A stretch of 64,000 nucleotides of DNA, from the NCBI GenBank assembly GCA_033032865.1, contig JAWHQI010000068.1, positions 4,774,001-4,838,000 on the forward strand. The letters are read 5' to 3'. The notes under the pieces are model-generated. The model was not told where the DNA came from and did no database searches. It saw only the letters and a list, made by a program, of their open reading frames with translations. Positions 1 to 10,989 of the stretch are shown piece after piece (position 1 is the first letter of the stretch; every line of letters starts with the position of its first letter). Source of the DNA: Dactylorhiza incarnata (lineage: Eukaryota > Streptophyta > Magnoliopsida > Asparagales > Orchidaceae). The translations under genes were made by a program, and so were the position numbers.

Positions 1-764
1 CAGCTTAATGTCATATGTTGTTGATGCACATTTGGTGCTGCCTTGAAGCAAGGCAAAATAGCAAATCTTCAAACTTGCTCCTATTTGATCTTCCTCTTCA
101 ATAGATGAGGAAAGATCACCTTGCTCTTCTGGAATCAATCTGGAAGAGTTATCTTCTCTCCTTGTATCTGCTAGTTGGTTCTAGAAGCAGGAGGAAAGAA
201 CTTGGGGAAGCCGTCAATGAAACAATGCAGTTTTTCCTTTCCACTTTTCAGCAACTTTTTGAAATGCCCTAAGTTGTTCTTTTAAACTTCTTCCACCTTC
301 AACAACTCTAAGGAGGACCCTGACAAGGAATGGAGGAGGTTAAAATTCTTTATCTTGCTTTATGACCACTTGCGCTAAAAGAAGATCCCGCCAATGTTGT
401 CTTCAGATTTGAATCTGTCTCAGAAGTTGGGCTGAGATAGTATTCAGTCTCAGCGGTTGAGCTATCTTCATCTCAGTGGATCTGATGAGACAGATAGTCT
501 TCTCAACAGATTCTGTCTTAATACAGCTCAGCTGAGGTAGAACCCTTCTCAGCGGCTCCTGTTCTCGTCTCAGCGGTTCAGCTGAGACAGTGAGCTCGTC
601 TCAGCGGTTTTCACAGTAAACCACTAGATTTATCCCAATGCTTTGAATAACTTGACCTTGCATAGTCATGATGCAAAATATGGTTTATAAAATACAATAT
701 TTAATTAGCATTGTGAGTGATGCCTCTTCAAATCAAGGGAACATTGAGAGAAATATTCCCAACA
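1..764 (-). mobile_element. Truncated SIRE/Maximus-like LTR, U3 end at right
   Basis: Read on the minus strand from 764, the sequence starts TGTTGGGAATATTTCTC and closely follows the start of the LTR at 54637-56079 (TGTTGGGATCATTGTCC), including a later shared ATTTG-AGAAG stretch. As in that LTR, a short-repeat array follows about 150 bases inside the U3 start. The left part is cut by the window edge. The flank to the right is Athila protease sequence rather than a polypurine tract, so this is a solo LTR or the 5' LTR of an element lying to the left, inserted into the Athila-like element. No coding sequence is seen in it. Confidence 0.5.
400..612. repeat. CTCAGCGG-type short repeat array in U3
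   Basis: The motif CTCAGCGG(T/C)T and its complement-like partner GCTGAG recur about eight times with irregular 20-40 base spacing. Several copies form short inverted repeats such as CTCAGCGGTTCAGCTGAG. Position inside the LTR matches the U3 arrays of the other LTRs in this window. Confidence 0.6.
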
Positions 765-765
765 A

Positions 766-1368
766 TTCTCTTTATTTAAAAAGCTTGGTTTGGTCACCCC
801 AAGCCCAACTAATATGAGCATCCAACTTGCGGATCGGTCAGCTAAATACCCAATAGGGTTCATAGAGGATGTGCTAGTGAAGGTTGACAAGTTTATCTTC
901 CCGGTAGGCTTTGGCATCCTCGATATTAAAGAGGAAGCTGAAGTACCCCCCATACTCGGCCGACCTATCCTAGCCACCGCTCGAGCTATAATAGACATGA
1001 GCAACGGAAAAATTCTCCTTCGGGTTGGGGATGAAGAAGTTACTTTTAGTGTAAACCAATCAATGAGAAATGTGCTTCCTAACGATGATTCTTATTTCAC
1101 TTTTGAGTCCAATTTTGAAGAAGAATTGTCGTCTTTTGCTGAAATAATTTCTCCTCTTTTTAAAAATCCGCAGTTAGAAACTTTATTTTGTTTAAAAGAA
1201 ATGACTCAGCGATTAAAATTTGAACAAATAAATTTAAATAATTTTAAAATTAAAGCATCTTATGAAGAACCGTCGAGCCTAGAATTAAAACAACCCCCGT
1301 ATCACTTAAAATATATATATTTTAGAAGAAAATTCAAAATTGACCGTGATTATATCTTTTGCGCATAA
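766..1368 (+). pseudogene. Athila-like aspartic protease segment (partial)
   Basis: Retropepsin-like region that would mature the Gag-Pol polyprotein. Visible are the strand LADRSAKYPIGFIEDVLVKV, the flap-side stretch and LGRPILATARAIID, where the second half of the fold normally ends. The frame is open from about 766, where SLFKKLGL precedes the first listed Met, so the Met at 790 is not a real start. The catalytic Asp triad (DLGA/DTGA) should lie just upstream but is lost at the junction with the LTR at 764. A linker of about 90 residues follows the domain, ending in a stop at 1366-1368. The lineage is clear, but the piece is non-functional. Confidence 0.8.
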
Positions 1369-1514
1369 CGATTCAGAAATTTCTAAATTAATATAATTTT
1401 TAAATAATCACTGTCATGCAGTTGCATGACAAATTTCTGAAATTAATAGGATAAACCCCTCATTTTGCTAGAGGATAATTCTCGCAGCATCGTGTAGCCT
1501 CAATGTCATCTCAA

Positions 1515-2815
1515 CCCCAATATAAAGGACGTTGTCAAGGCTGAAATTATAAATTTATTATATGTGGGTATTATTAACCCAATTTCGGATAGCACTTGAG
1601 TTAGCTCAGTGCAAGTCGTGCATAAGAAGAGAGGGATAACGGTAGTTTTAAAGGAAAATAATGAATTAATCCCAACCCGTACTGTTACGGGTTGGTGGAT
1701 GTGCATCGATTAAACAAAATTAAATGATGTCACTCGCAAGGATCACTTTCCATTACCCTTCATTGAAAAAATTTAGAACGTCTCTCCTGTCACTCCCACT
1801 ACTGTTTTCTCGATGGTCTTTCGGGATATTTTCAAATCCCAATCGCACTCGAAAAGAGAAAACTATTTTCATTAGTCCCTTCTGCACCTTCACCTATCGG
1901 AGGATGTCATTTGGTTTTGCAATGTGCCGGCTACATTCCAAAAGTGTATGCTGGCAATTTTTAACGAGTTAGTGGAAGACATGATGGATGTTTTTATGGA
2001 TGATTTTTCAGTCTTCGGTGATTCTTTCAAAAATTGTTTGAATAATCTTGACCGTGTTCTTCAACGTTGTGAAGACATAAATTTGGCACTCAACTGGGAA
2101 AGTTCCACTTTATGGTCCAAGAGGGATTAGTTCTCGGACATTAAGTTTATAGTAAAGGAATCGAGGTCGATAGGGCCAAGATCGAAGTCATAAAAAAACT
2201 TCCCCCACCAACTAACGTTAAATCAATTAGAAGTTTTCTAGGACACGTGGGTTCTTATAGCTGGTTTATTCGAGATTTTTCAAAATTTACAAAATCGCTA
2301 ACGCATTTATTAGAAAAAGATTCTGCATTTGTTTTTTATGAAGAATGTCTAAAGGTGTTTAACAAAATTAAAAATGAACTTATTAATTCACCAATTCTAA
2401 TAGCGCCAAATTGGTCTTTAGCGTTTGAAATTATGTGTGATGCAAGTGATTTTGTCGTAGGGGATATTTTAGGCCAACAGGTGAATTAATACTTTCAGCC
2501 GACCTATTATTCAAGCAAAACACTAACATCTGCGCAAGCAAATTATACAATGACGGAAAAAGAGCTTTTGGTTTTGCGTTTTATAAATTCTGTTCATATA
2601 TAATGTTTTCAAAAGTTATTGTTTTACAGATCACTCCGCTCTCTGGTATATATTAAATATGAACAATAACTTAATTTTACAAATCACTTCACTATCAAAA
2701 GTTATTGTTTTACAGATCCTCCTCCTACAAGAATTTGATTTGGAGAACTGAAACAAGAAAGGAGCTGAGAATATAGCGGCCGACCACCTCTCATGGTTAG
2801 AGAATCTGGCTGCAG
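1515..2815 (+). pseudogene. Athila-like reverse transcriptase and RNase H, frameshifted
   Basis: Copies element RNA into DNA and removes the RNA strand. The fingers/palm part (NP-IKDVVKAEI, then ELIPTRTVTGWW-CID) begins near 1515 and passes through several frameshifts at 1720-1920. The catalytic box appears as VFMDDFSVFGDSF near 1990-2030, the FMDD form usual in Athila elements. An in-frame TAG at about 2128 ends that piece. The thumb/connection and RNase H follow from 2160 (FLGHVGSYSWFIRDFSKF, then IMCDASDFVVGDILGQ with the RNase H Asp). The RNase H tail ADHLSWLEN is readable near 2780-2810. At 2600-2760 a short stretch around GTTATTGTTTTACAGATC is duplicated, which disrupts RNase H. Confidence 0.85.
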
Positions 2816-2984
2816 GAACATTAGTGGAGGCCGAAATAAACGACAAATTCTCTGAAGAGTGCCTCCTCGCCATCAATAAGGTAATGACTTCTTCCACCTC
2901 TTGGTAAGTGGATCTTGCAAATTATTTAGTGGCATGGGTCCTAGCAAAAGATTTTTCAAGTCAACAAAATAAAAAATTCTTTTC

Positions 2985-4183
2985 AGATTTGAAAACTTAT
3001 TTTTGGGAGGACCCCTTTTTATTTCGTGTCTGCGTGGACCAAGTGGTATGAAGGTGTATTTCGGGCAAGGAAGGCGCGTAAATTCTGCGACACTGCTATG
3101 AAGGACCAACCGTGGACACTACCAAGCAAACTGGACGGCTAGAAAGGTGCAAGAGGTGGGCTTCAATTGACCTACCTTATTCAAAGACGCTCACACTTTT
3201 GTGATTAAATGCGACAGCTGCCAAAGGTTAGGAAATCTTTCTAAGCGGGATGAAATGCCCCAAAACGTATTTTTAGAATGCAAAATTTTTGATTTATAGG
3301 GATTAGATTTTGTAGGTCTGCTACCTTCCTCCTTTAATAATAAATATATTCTTGTTGCGGTCGATTACATGTCAAGGTAGGCGGAAGCAAAAGCCCTTCC
3401 CACCAACAACGCGAGAGTCATCGTAAATTTTTTAAAAAAAATATTATTTTTATGATTTGGCATACCACGCACACTAATTAATGATGGGGGCACACATTTT
3501 TGTAACAACCAACTTGCTAAATTTTTAGCAAACTAATGTGTTACACACAAGCTTTCTACAATCTATCACCCACAAGCAAATGGCCAAGTTTAGGTAGTTA
3601 ACCGTGAGATAAAAAGATTCCTAGAAAAAACAGTGTCCATTAATAGGAAGGATTTAACGCTAAAATTAGACGAAGCACTATGGGCTTATCAGACGTCATA
3701 CAAAACCACCATCAAATGTACACCATACAAGTTAGTCTATGGAAAAGCGTGTTATCTATCGGTGGAATTAGAGCATTGCGCATTTTGGGCACTTAAATTC
3801 TTAAATTTAGATTTAAACATAGCCTCTGAACAAAGAAAATTGCAATACAATGAATTAGATGAATGTCGTGCAAACGGCAACGAAAATAATAAATTTTACA
3901 AAGAGCGTACTAAATTTTATCATGACAGAAAAATTAAAAATCTGAAATCTTTTACACCAAGAGATCTAGTCCTTTTTAATTCTTGACTTAGGCTTTTTCT
4001 GGGCAAATTAAAATCCCGATTGTTCGACCCCTTTGTAGTAAAAGAGGTTTGGCCATATGGGACCGTTCTAATAGAGCACCCGAAAAACGGCTCATTTATG
4101 GTTAACGAGCACCGGTTAAAATTATATCACACCGGCGACCCGATGTCCGGAGCTATTGAAACGCTTAAACTTCCTAATTTTTA
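2985..4183 (+). pseudogene. Athila-like integrase, frameshifted
   Basis: Would insert the cDNA into the genome. Near 2985-3250 the zinc-binding end is readable with its CDSCQRLGN signature. Core pieces follow: GLDFVGLLPS (first acidic residue), IVAVDYMS-like text, then INDGGTHFCNN (second acidic residue) at about 3480, and YHPQANGQV near 3560. In the last piece the catalytic Glu appears to sit in a damaged segment (NGQV followed by a stop). 3633-3986 is an open stretch covering the end of the core and linker (KLDEALWAYQTSYKTTIKCTPY). The C-terminal part runs on after a stop to about 4183 (RLKLYHTGDPM). Multiple stops make it inactive. Confidence 0.85.
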
Positions 4184-5603
4184 AAATAATCTCCACTTAG
4201 TCAAGCTACATGATGGTAAATAAAACACTTTTGGGAGGCACCCCAATGTTATCTTCTATCTTTCTCTTTTGTTTTGTTTATTTAACTTGTTTTTGCAGGT
4301 TTTTGTTCTGGCAACCCCGACTACCAACCAGGGAAGCCCTCATCTCCCATCTTCATCCTCCAATTTTGATTTTTCTTTTAATTTTACAAAAAAGCATTTT
4401 CTTTATTTTCTTTAATTTCTTAATCTTGTTGGTACTGCATACTTAATATTAAACATTGGGGACATGCCTAATTTTAAGTATGGGGGTGTAGTGTAGCTTT
4501 CTAGTGTTTTCTTGGATATGGAGATTTGGGATGTCACGCCATCATATCTCCTAGTGCCAATGAGATCCTTCACATGGAATACCTCGGGAAGTCCAGCAAT
4601 TAATCTAAAAAATAAACAAATAAATACACCTTACTTGTTTCTTTTATTACTATCTAGAAATCTAGTTTGAGAATTGATTATAAGCGTTCTTATGTTTTTT
4701 AAACAAGTAATTTAGTTTTTAGAAACACTATAAGTTTTTAATTCGATTAGAGAATTTATTTAGCACTACTTCTCTTTTTAATTTTAAATGGCTCCACTTT
4801 GTAGTTAATTGGCTAAACATCCTTAGATTTTTATTATATTCTCTACTAACTTTCAGATCTTAGGAAATTTCATTGCACTAAAAATTTGCTCTCAAAATAG
4901 TTTAATTTAAAAACTAGAAATATTTCTTTATCCTCCACCCTTTGTTGGCAAATATAAAAAAAGTAATAAAAGATCAAATTGCATGGGAATAAGAGGATAC
5001 AATTTATTATCCCCTAAACATATGCACCAAAAATCAATTAAAAGACTATATGTCATGATGTAAGAGGATAACTTTCATTACTTCTAAACATATACATTTT
5101 GGGTTTTGTTTAAAGAGAAATTTTTAAAAAATTATATAGCATGGAAGATGAGAGGATAAAATTAATTATTTTCTTACACATATACAAATATGAAAATTAT
5201 GAGTGAGGTTTCATCACCTCCAATTCAGGATCTCTTCATTTGCCATTTTGATTAAAACCTCTCAGCCAATTTTGTTGGTTCTAGTCCTAAATCAAATTAT
5301 TAAGAGAGCAATATTTTGGTAGGTGTCTTCTCCTTAAGTCTCTTTTATGTTAGAGTTTTTATAATCACAATATAATTTTGTAAGAAAATTTCTACAATCT
5401 CGTTTGCTAAATAATCATCTTAAGAAGTCTTTAGCTAAACATGTTTCTCTTTTTAAATTAATACCATAACTTATGACATAATTCTTGAATTCCTAGAATT
5501 TATTTTTAACTTACTCTTGGTTTAATAAAATTTTAGTTAATTAGAAATAATATCAATGTCTGGTAAATTATCTCTCATTCTTTTGCTCTGGAATAACAAA
5601 AGC
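4184..5603 (+). other. Athila-like post-pol non-coding region with internal PPT-like tract
   Basis: AT-rich, no credible ORF; an env-like gene expected in some Athila elements is absent or unreadable. Two landmarks are visible. At about 4231-4250 there is a GGGAGGCACCCCAA motif, also present in the element at 44795-51624 as GGGAGG..ACCCCAG. At 4474-4489 lies TTAAGTATGGGGGTGT, a near copy of the true polypurine tract at 5604-5620. Confidence 0.6.
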
Positions 5604-5620
5604 TCAAGTATGGGGTTATT
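5604..5620 (+). other. Polypurine tract of the Athila-like 3' LTR
   Basis: CAAGTATGGGGTTATT lies immediately before TGATGAG, the position where plus-strand DNA synthesis is primed in LTR retrotransposons. Confidence 0.7.
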
Positions 5621-5789
5621 TGATGAGTAGTTTTTATACTCATCTTTTAGTATAGTTATAATATAATTTTAATATGAATTTATAAAATTTACAAGTATTA
5701 TCCTAACTATATTGTTCCTTTTTATATTTATGTACTAACTTAAGCTTAATTTATGTTTTTCAGGTTTTCTGGACATTTTGAGCAAAAAC

Positions 5790-6330
5790 TACAAGTACAC
5801 GCCCAATGTCACAGGCGTGACCAAGGGCATAACAACATAAGATGTGTTCCAGACCTGCTGTCACCATCCTGGGCTCAATCCAAGAAGAATCGCCAAGTAC
5901 ACGCCCTAGGTTATGGGCATGACCGAGGGCTTGTCAACTTAAACCACAGTTCCATCTCAGCCAGGCGTGACCCGAAGCCATGACGTGAATTTTGCCAAGT
6001 ACATGTTCGTGACTCCCAAGTCAAGCCTGTGTCCGCTCGCGTTACACACGCCCAGCCTAGATCATGCCCGCTATCACGCCCGAGGATATTTCACACATGT
6101 CACACCCATGTAATTCAAAGGCCAGAGGAGTGTAACTCTTTGCCTCCAAATTCACGTGCCATACCGCCAAATGTCTCCCGCTCAACTACAGTTTAAAGAT
6201 TATACGCCCTAGGTTACATGCGTGACTGAGGGTGTGATGCGCATGTAATGTCTATAATTACTCTAGAAGGCACCCTCTCCGTTGTTGTTTCGATCCCGGA
6301 CCTTACACTCCCTTGATCACGGGCGTGTCC
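5790..6330. repeat. U3 array of ACGCCC / GGCGTGAC repeats
   Basis: ACGCCC, GGGCGTG, GCGTGAC and CATGCCC recur roughly every 30-40 bases in both orientations (for example ACACGCCCAATG, CAGGCGTGACC, CACGCCCTAGG). The array ends just before the TATA-like motif. Confidence 0.65.
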
Positions 6331-6357
6331 AAAGGCATGTAACCTCAAACATTTGCC

Positions 6358-6366
6358 TATTTAAAG
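6358..6366 (+). promoter_or_regulatory. Putative TATA box of the Athila-like LTR
   Basis: TATTTAAAG follows the U3 array and precedes the longer AT-rich R/U5 part, the expected place for the LTR promoter. Confidence 0.45.
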
Positions 6367-7332
6367 GCAGCTTATCTAAACCTCAAGGGACAAATTTTGG
6401 GAGTTCTTTTCTGCATTTCATGTACTATTTTCTTTTTTCTATGTTCTTTTACTTAGTTTTCATTCATGCACTTGTATGTTTCAATTCAATAGTTTGTAAC
6501 TTTCTTCCGTTAAAGTAATATAAAATTGATATTTCTTCTCCTTACTCTCTTCTCATTTTATCATGAATTCTTCTACTTTTGTTGATTCCTCCATCTCAAT
6601 GAGTTGCTAAATTCTTATTAGTACTCGATCATTATGATCCAAGGAATGAAATTAGTTATGAATTAATTTTGATTTTATTTTTCTCTTCTTTATAATGCTT
6701 ATGATTTATCCTTGATTTTAATGAATTGAGATTATAATTTTGATTTATAATTCTCGTTCTTGTTTTCTTACTTTAATTAGCCAAAAGGCTCATAATGCGA
6801 ATGATCATTCAATGATAAAGAGAGTTGTATGCATCCCTCGAGAGAGGATGACATATATCTCCCAGATTGGAGTCAAATCCAATATAGAGGTTCACCACGA
6901 TAAAGCGAGTTCTAGGGGTTTCGATTATAGATTGATAGTTTGGTTAATCAACCTAAACTTAGTTGAATGTATCCTCGACAGGGGTGCGTTTAGAATTTGG
7001 GAACCTCCACGATCGAAGTGCTTTATTCAAGAGAATTAGAATCTTATTTCTTCTTATTATTTTCATTTTGAGGTGATTCAAAGAACGAGTGCTAATTTTC
7101 TAACCATTATTAATCATCATTTTAATTCACCTTGTTTTTCTTACAAAAATCAACCCAAAGTTCTATTGATAGAATATAGAAATTTTCTTGAAGTAAGAGT
7201 ATTCGACTCACCCAAATTTTTATACGACCTTGATAATTCAAATATCCTATACTATATTCGATAAGGTACGCGTGCCTTTATTAATATAGGATTGGAGAAC
7301 ATTATCATATTTCTCTTGATTTTCTTATCTCC

Positions 7333-7708
7333 AATCAGCTACGATCCATATATACGCACATTAGTGTCTATTTCAACAGCTGAATTAGAATATATCGCTA
7401 CTGGAAGTTGTGCCCAATTACAATGGGTACAACATCAACTACAAGATTACAACATCCAGCTAAGTAAAACTCCATTATTCTGCAATTCATCAAGTGCAAT
7501 CTCAATTGCTAAAAATCCTATGTCACACAGCAAGACCAAGCACATTGAGATTAGATATCACTTCATCATAGAGCATGTTGAGAAAGAAGATATTTTTCTT
7601 GAATTTGTCCTCACTGACAAACAAGTGGCAGATATTTTCACCATGCCTCTAGATGAGCAAAAATTCAATTTCTTCAAAATAGAATTAGGCATTTTTAATT
7701 TAGAATAG
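7333..7708 (+). pseudogene. SIRE-like copia RNase H C-terminus (end of pol)
   Basis: Last part of a Ty1/copia polyprotein. Readable are STAELEYIATGSCAQLQWV, the RNase H helix around STAEAEY, then KTKHIEIRYHFI and the closing VADIFTMPLDE followed by a natural stop at 7706-7708. The key triad text STAEAEY has decayed to STAELEY. The upstream part is missing at the junction with the Athila LTR. The env-like ORF starting at 8187 on the same strand is the next gene of the same element, the order pol then env-like ORF known for SIRE/Maximus elements. Confidence 0.85.
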
Positions 7709-8186
7709 TTTTCATACCTCTCCTTTCTATCAAATTATCTACTATAGTTCAGTTCGATATATTATTTGTTATACTATTTGTTACATTATATGTCTTCAAA
7801 TTATTTGTTTTCATGCATTTGTTCTATTAAATTATTTGGTACACAAATATCATGGTGTGCAAATTCGCAGATATTAGGCAATCAACAATGATTGCAGAAG
7901 ATAAGCCCAAAAAGAAAAAATATCGGCTTGATGGGGAAGCATAGAAACAAATTTCCATATACAAGGAAAGATATCGGCACACCACATAAAAGGATATTCT
8001 CAAATCTATTACTTAGTAAGGTATGCACCTATTTAACTTCCTTTTATATAAATAATTCAGAAATTACGGGAAAACATTAGGATAAATAGGCTGTAAAATC
8101 ACAAAAGTCGGCACCAAGCCTTTCATGGTCTCTCCTTCTCGTAAAAGCTTTCTCCTCCTTCTCTCCAAAAAAAATTTGCATCTCCA
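7709..8186 (+). other. Spacer between copia pol and env-like ORF
   Basis: AT-rich, no coding potential on either strand that I can support. The last 60 bases are pyrimidine-rich (CTCCTTCTCTCC) just before the ATG of the env-like ORF, which would suit a splice acceptor or leader. I see no other feature. Confidence 0.4.
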
Positions 8187-8861
8187 ATGGCGCCAAACTC
8201 CAATTCATCAGAAAAAATCAACACTGGCAGTGAGGTAGTAAGAGGCGGCTTCAAATATTGTCGAGAAGAGATACAGAATGTCGTATTCCTTCTCGGTGCG
8301 GCAGGGCTAGACATTTATTATCAGAACCTATAAGAATCATGCCAGAATGTGTAGAATAGTTCTTCAAAAGAGTTGAGGTCGGTGCATCAGGAAGTAACAT
8401 CAAAACTATTATCATTGGGAATAAGCTAAGGATAACACCCAAAAGTTTGAGACGGCTGCTTGACCTACCAGCCCACTCTGAAGGAGAATAAGAAGATGAA
8501 CTTTCTAGGGCAGATCATGAAGCAGCCCAAAAATGGTGTAACTATTCAGCAGCGGTATATGGATCTCTGGAAAGGAGCAACATGAACCCTCCAGGGAAGT
8601 TATTAGATGACATTGTGGGAAATGTACTTTTATGCAAACTAGGCTCACATGTCAGAATCTAAAAAGAAATGTCCAATCTTATGACTTCAATCATTCTCAC
8701 AAAAAAGATTAACTGGAGACAGATCATCTTCAAGAAATTAAAAGATTGCATAACAGCCCCCACATGGGGAGAATTGTTTTCCTATAACTCTATAAATGCC
8801 TAGGAGACATGCTAAATGTATCACCTGAGGTGCCTTTGCACTATCTAGAAAGAATAAACTA
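8187..8861 (+). pseudogene. SIRE-like env-like ORF, N-terminal half
   Basis: Third ORF of the plus-strand SIRE-like element, function unproven. It starts at ATG 8187 (MAPNSNSSEK) and breaks at a TAA near 8330, with frameshifts after that. Matches to the minus-strand ORF at 56432-58960 fix its identity: IGNKLRITPKSLRRLLDL here against NGKKIKITPSRLAKALEL there, and LLCKLGSHVRI with RINWRQIIFKKLKDCI against LLCKTGSHDKI with RIDWGRVVFDRIIECI. The ORF stops at 8861 because the Tat element was inserted. The rest continues at 20346. No signal peptide or clear membrane span is visible, so the env label is by position only. Confidence 0.7.
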
Positions 8862-9180
8862 TGTTGACACCAAAAATGTACCAAGTCTACACTTACTCAA
8901 GCTGAAGAATGAGGGGGTGATTGTTGTGTAGTCGGTTACTTTGAGTCACAAGTGAAGGACTGAGTGTGGGAGAAATGAGATGGCCACGGGAAAGAAAGAG
9001 GTCACTGAGGTCGATGGGAGCTGATGGAGATCACATGACATAGGGGAGATCTCCCAGGCAAGGGGGAGATCGCCCAGGCAAGGGGGAGAGGTCAACGCAT
9101 CTCAAAACTGGAGATCGCTCAAGTCACAGGCAAGGGGCTGGAAACTCTCTGAAGTCCATTTCCTGGTACCGTTGCCCCTC

Positions 9181-9188
9181 TATTTATA
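9181..9188 (-). promoter_or_regulatory. TATA box, Tat LTR (left copy)
   Basis: TATAAATA on the minus strand, conserved in the partner LTR (19909-19916) and in the related LTR at 21532-22083 (21796-21803), always downstream of the U3 array. Confidence 0.6.
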
Positions 9189-9267
9189 GGCGCGATGGCC
9201 TACCCAAATAAGCAGGTCCAAGAATAATGGGCAGCTCGAGATATATATGACTGGTACGGACTAGATC

Positions 9268-9510
9268 GCTCAGAGGGAGGTCGCCTGGAGGGTGGCCACC
9301 TTGGAGGGGGTTCGCCTAGAGGTAGTTCGCCTGGATGGAGGTCGCCCGAATGGAGGACGCCCATAAGAAGGTCCCTGCGGAGGGAGGTAGCCCAGAGGGA
9401 GGTCGCCTAGAGGGAGGTCACGGCGGAGGGAGGTCACCCAAAGGGAGTTCACCGCGGAGGGAGGTCGCCTGGAGAGAGGTCGTCCGGAGGGAGAGCTCGC
9501 CAGGCAGGGG
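9268..9510. repeat. U3 array of GAGGGAGGTCGCC repeats
   Basis: About sixteen imperfect copies of a 13-17 base unit (GAGGGAGGTCGCC, GGAGGGAGGTCACC) in tandem. The partner array lies at 19985-20222 with a different copy order, so array content turns over faster than the rest of the LTR. It forces spurious ORFs on both strands. Confidence 0.85.
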
Positions 9511-9612
9511 AGAGACCGCCCGGGACGCTGCTGAGACTGTCTGGGATCTCTAAGACCACCTGGTACCAGAAAAAGGTCAGCTTGGAGGGGATCACTAATT
9601 TCTGGGTAAACA

Positions 9613-9630
9613 TGATCCCCAAATTTTTTC
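9613..9630 (-). other. Polypurine tract of the gag-only Tat element
   Basis: On the minus strand AAATTTGGGGATCA ends exactly where the LTR TGTTTACCC begins. The same tract (GTGTGGGGATCA) precedes the related LTR at 22083, supporting the LTR edge at 9612. Confidence 0.75.
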
Positions 9631-9819
9631 AAGTTTTGAAAAAACTTCAAAAAAATAGAACTTACCCACGAGAATCGAGATCCACTTTTCTATCAGGACA
9701 AAACATGTGTATAAAAGAATGCAAGTGCCTGTGGGAACTTGCCAGTGCCTGAAGAGAACTTGCGAGCACCAACTCATCTCTGCAAGACAGTAGTCAAAGC
9801 ATGCATAAAAGAAACATAT

Positions 9820-10300
9820 TACACGAGTACCTGAAGAGGACTCGCGAGCACCTGTTTATATCTACAAAGATATGAAGGATAAGTATATGAAATAAAAGTA
9901 TGCTAGTACCTGAAGAGAACTCGCGAACACATGCATACCTCTGCAAAAGAGATGAGAAAAAGGTATATGAAATATAGAATACGCGAGTACCTGGAGAGAA
10001 CTCGCAAACACAAGTATATCTCTGCAAAAAATATGAGAAACATTTTTATGAAACATAGAATACACGAGTACATGAAGAGAACTCCCAAAAACCTATATAT
10101 CTCTTCAAAAGATATGAGAAACATGTATATGAAACATAGAATACACGTACCTGAAGAGAATTTTCAAACACCTGTATATCTCTGCAAAAGATATGAGAAA
10201 CATGTATATGAAACATAGAATACGCGAGTACCTGAAGTGACTCACAAACACCTATATATATCTACAAAATATATGAGAAACAGGTATATGATAAATAATA
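9820..10300. repeat. Tandem array, about 80-bp unit, six copies
   Basis: Copies start at about 9825, 9903, 9983, 10065, 10145 and 10225, each opening with GAGTACCTGAAGAGAACTCG and continuing with ATCTCTGCAAAAGATATGAG. A more diverged copy precedes at about 9725. The period of 78-82 bases keeps frames open on both strands, so the ORFs seen here are by-products. Tandem arrays between coding region and 3' LTR are known for the Tat/Ogre group. Confidence 0.9.
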
Positions 10301-10985
10301 AAAAATATGTCAGGTACCTCAAACATATTTTCTGATATTTATTTTTATCCACGTTTGAAGTGTATAAGAAGGAACTAATATCTCTATGTGAAGAAATGAG
10401 ACAGTACTCATGTCTGCAGAAGGAGAAGGCTAACATTCTGATATCTTCATATTCACATACTCCAGAACAATGAGTGTGAAGTCAGCATGGCTAGGTAATT
10501 TTTGACTTGCCGATAATAATATTGTTACTGATATTATGACAGCTAATGCCCAACTCAGTATATAATTTAAGAAATCTGAATTCATAAATAGATTAATCAT
10601 GAAATCCAGAAATCCAGGAATCCTGACATGATGCCTATGGAATCTTATGGTACCTGAAAAATAAGTACCCAACAAATAATTGCATAATTATTTGGTATTG
10701 CATTGTGGTATATACTAAAATTAGTCTGTTTCTCTTGTTAATAATATAACATCAACCTATAATCAGTTGTTAGCAATCTATCACAACCAATCCATTATCA
10801 AATGGAATCATCTTCATTCAAGTAAAGCAAGACGATTAACTCGACAGGAAAATCATAGCAATCAACGATAGTCATCACAGAGATGGAGATTTTGGGCCAC
10901 CACTACACATCTGCGAATAATTCTTGCGTGATGTGGTCGTGGTGGATTTTATGACCCAAGAAGAAATAATCAGAGGTGGGTTATT
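10301..10985. other. Non-coding interior of the Tat element
   Basis: AT-rich, short ORFs only, no recognisable domain or repeat. I see nothing to annotate here beyond its place between two tandem arrays. Confidence 0.4.
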
Positions 10986-10989
10986 CCAC

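Larger units (their letters stand above)
765..7290 (+). mobile_element. Degenerate Athila-like Ty3/gypsy element, 5' truncated
   Basis: Protease, RT, RNase H and integrase follow in that order on the plus strand, then a long non-coding stretch, a polypurine tract and a 3' LTR beginning TGATGAG at 5621. Wording such as LADRS-KYP-G-EDVLVKVDKF and VFMDDFSVFG is typical of plant Athila-type gypsy elements. All frames carry stops and shifts, so it is dead. The 5' LTR, gag and protease active site are missing because the left end is cut by the LTR at 1-764. The right end of the 3' LTR is approximate. Confidence 0.85.
5621..7290 (+). repeat. 3' LTR of the Athila-like element
   Basis: Starts TGATGAG directly after the polypurine tract and opens with a perfect 8-bp inverted repeat GATGAGTA/TACTCATC (5622-5629 and 5637-5644). 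A U3 array of ACGCCC/GGCGTGA repeats spans about 5790-6330, followed by a TATA-like TATTTAAAG at 6358. The U5 end near 7200-7290 contains TTCGACTCACCC and GATAAGGTACGCGTGCC, typical of LTR ends in this group. The exact right edge is uncertain by some tens of bases. No partner LTR is in the window. Confidence 0.7.
8862..9612 (-). repeat. 3' LTR of the gag-only Tat element
   Basis: Directly repeated at 19609-20340. Both start TGTTG on the plus strand and end GGGTAAACA. Homology stops at both edges. Read on the minus strand, U3 begins TGTTTACCC at 9612, a GGTCGCC/GAGGGAGG array follows, then TATAAATA at 9188-9181 and U5 to 8862. Confidence 0.85.

Noticed and set aside
9931..10218. 95-residue ORF with repeated ISAK-MRN units
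   Set aside because: It lies wholly in the 80-base tandem array and the opposite strand is open as well; by-product of the repeat period.
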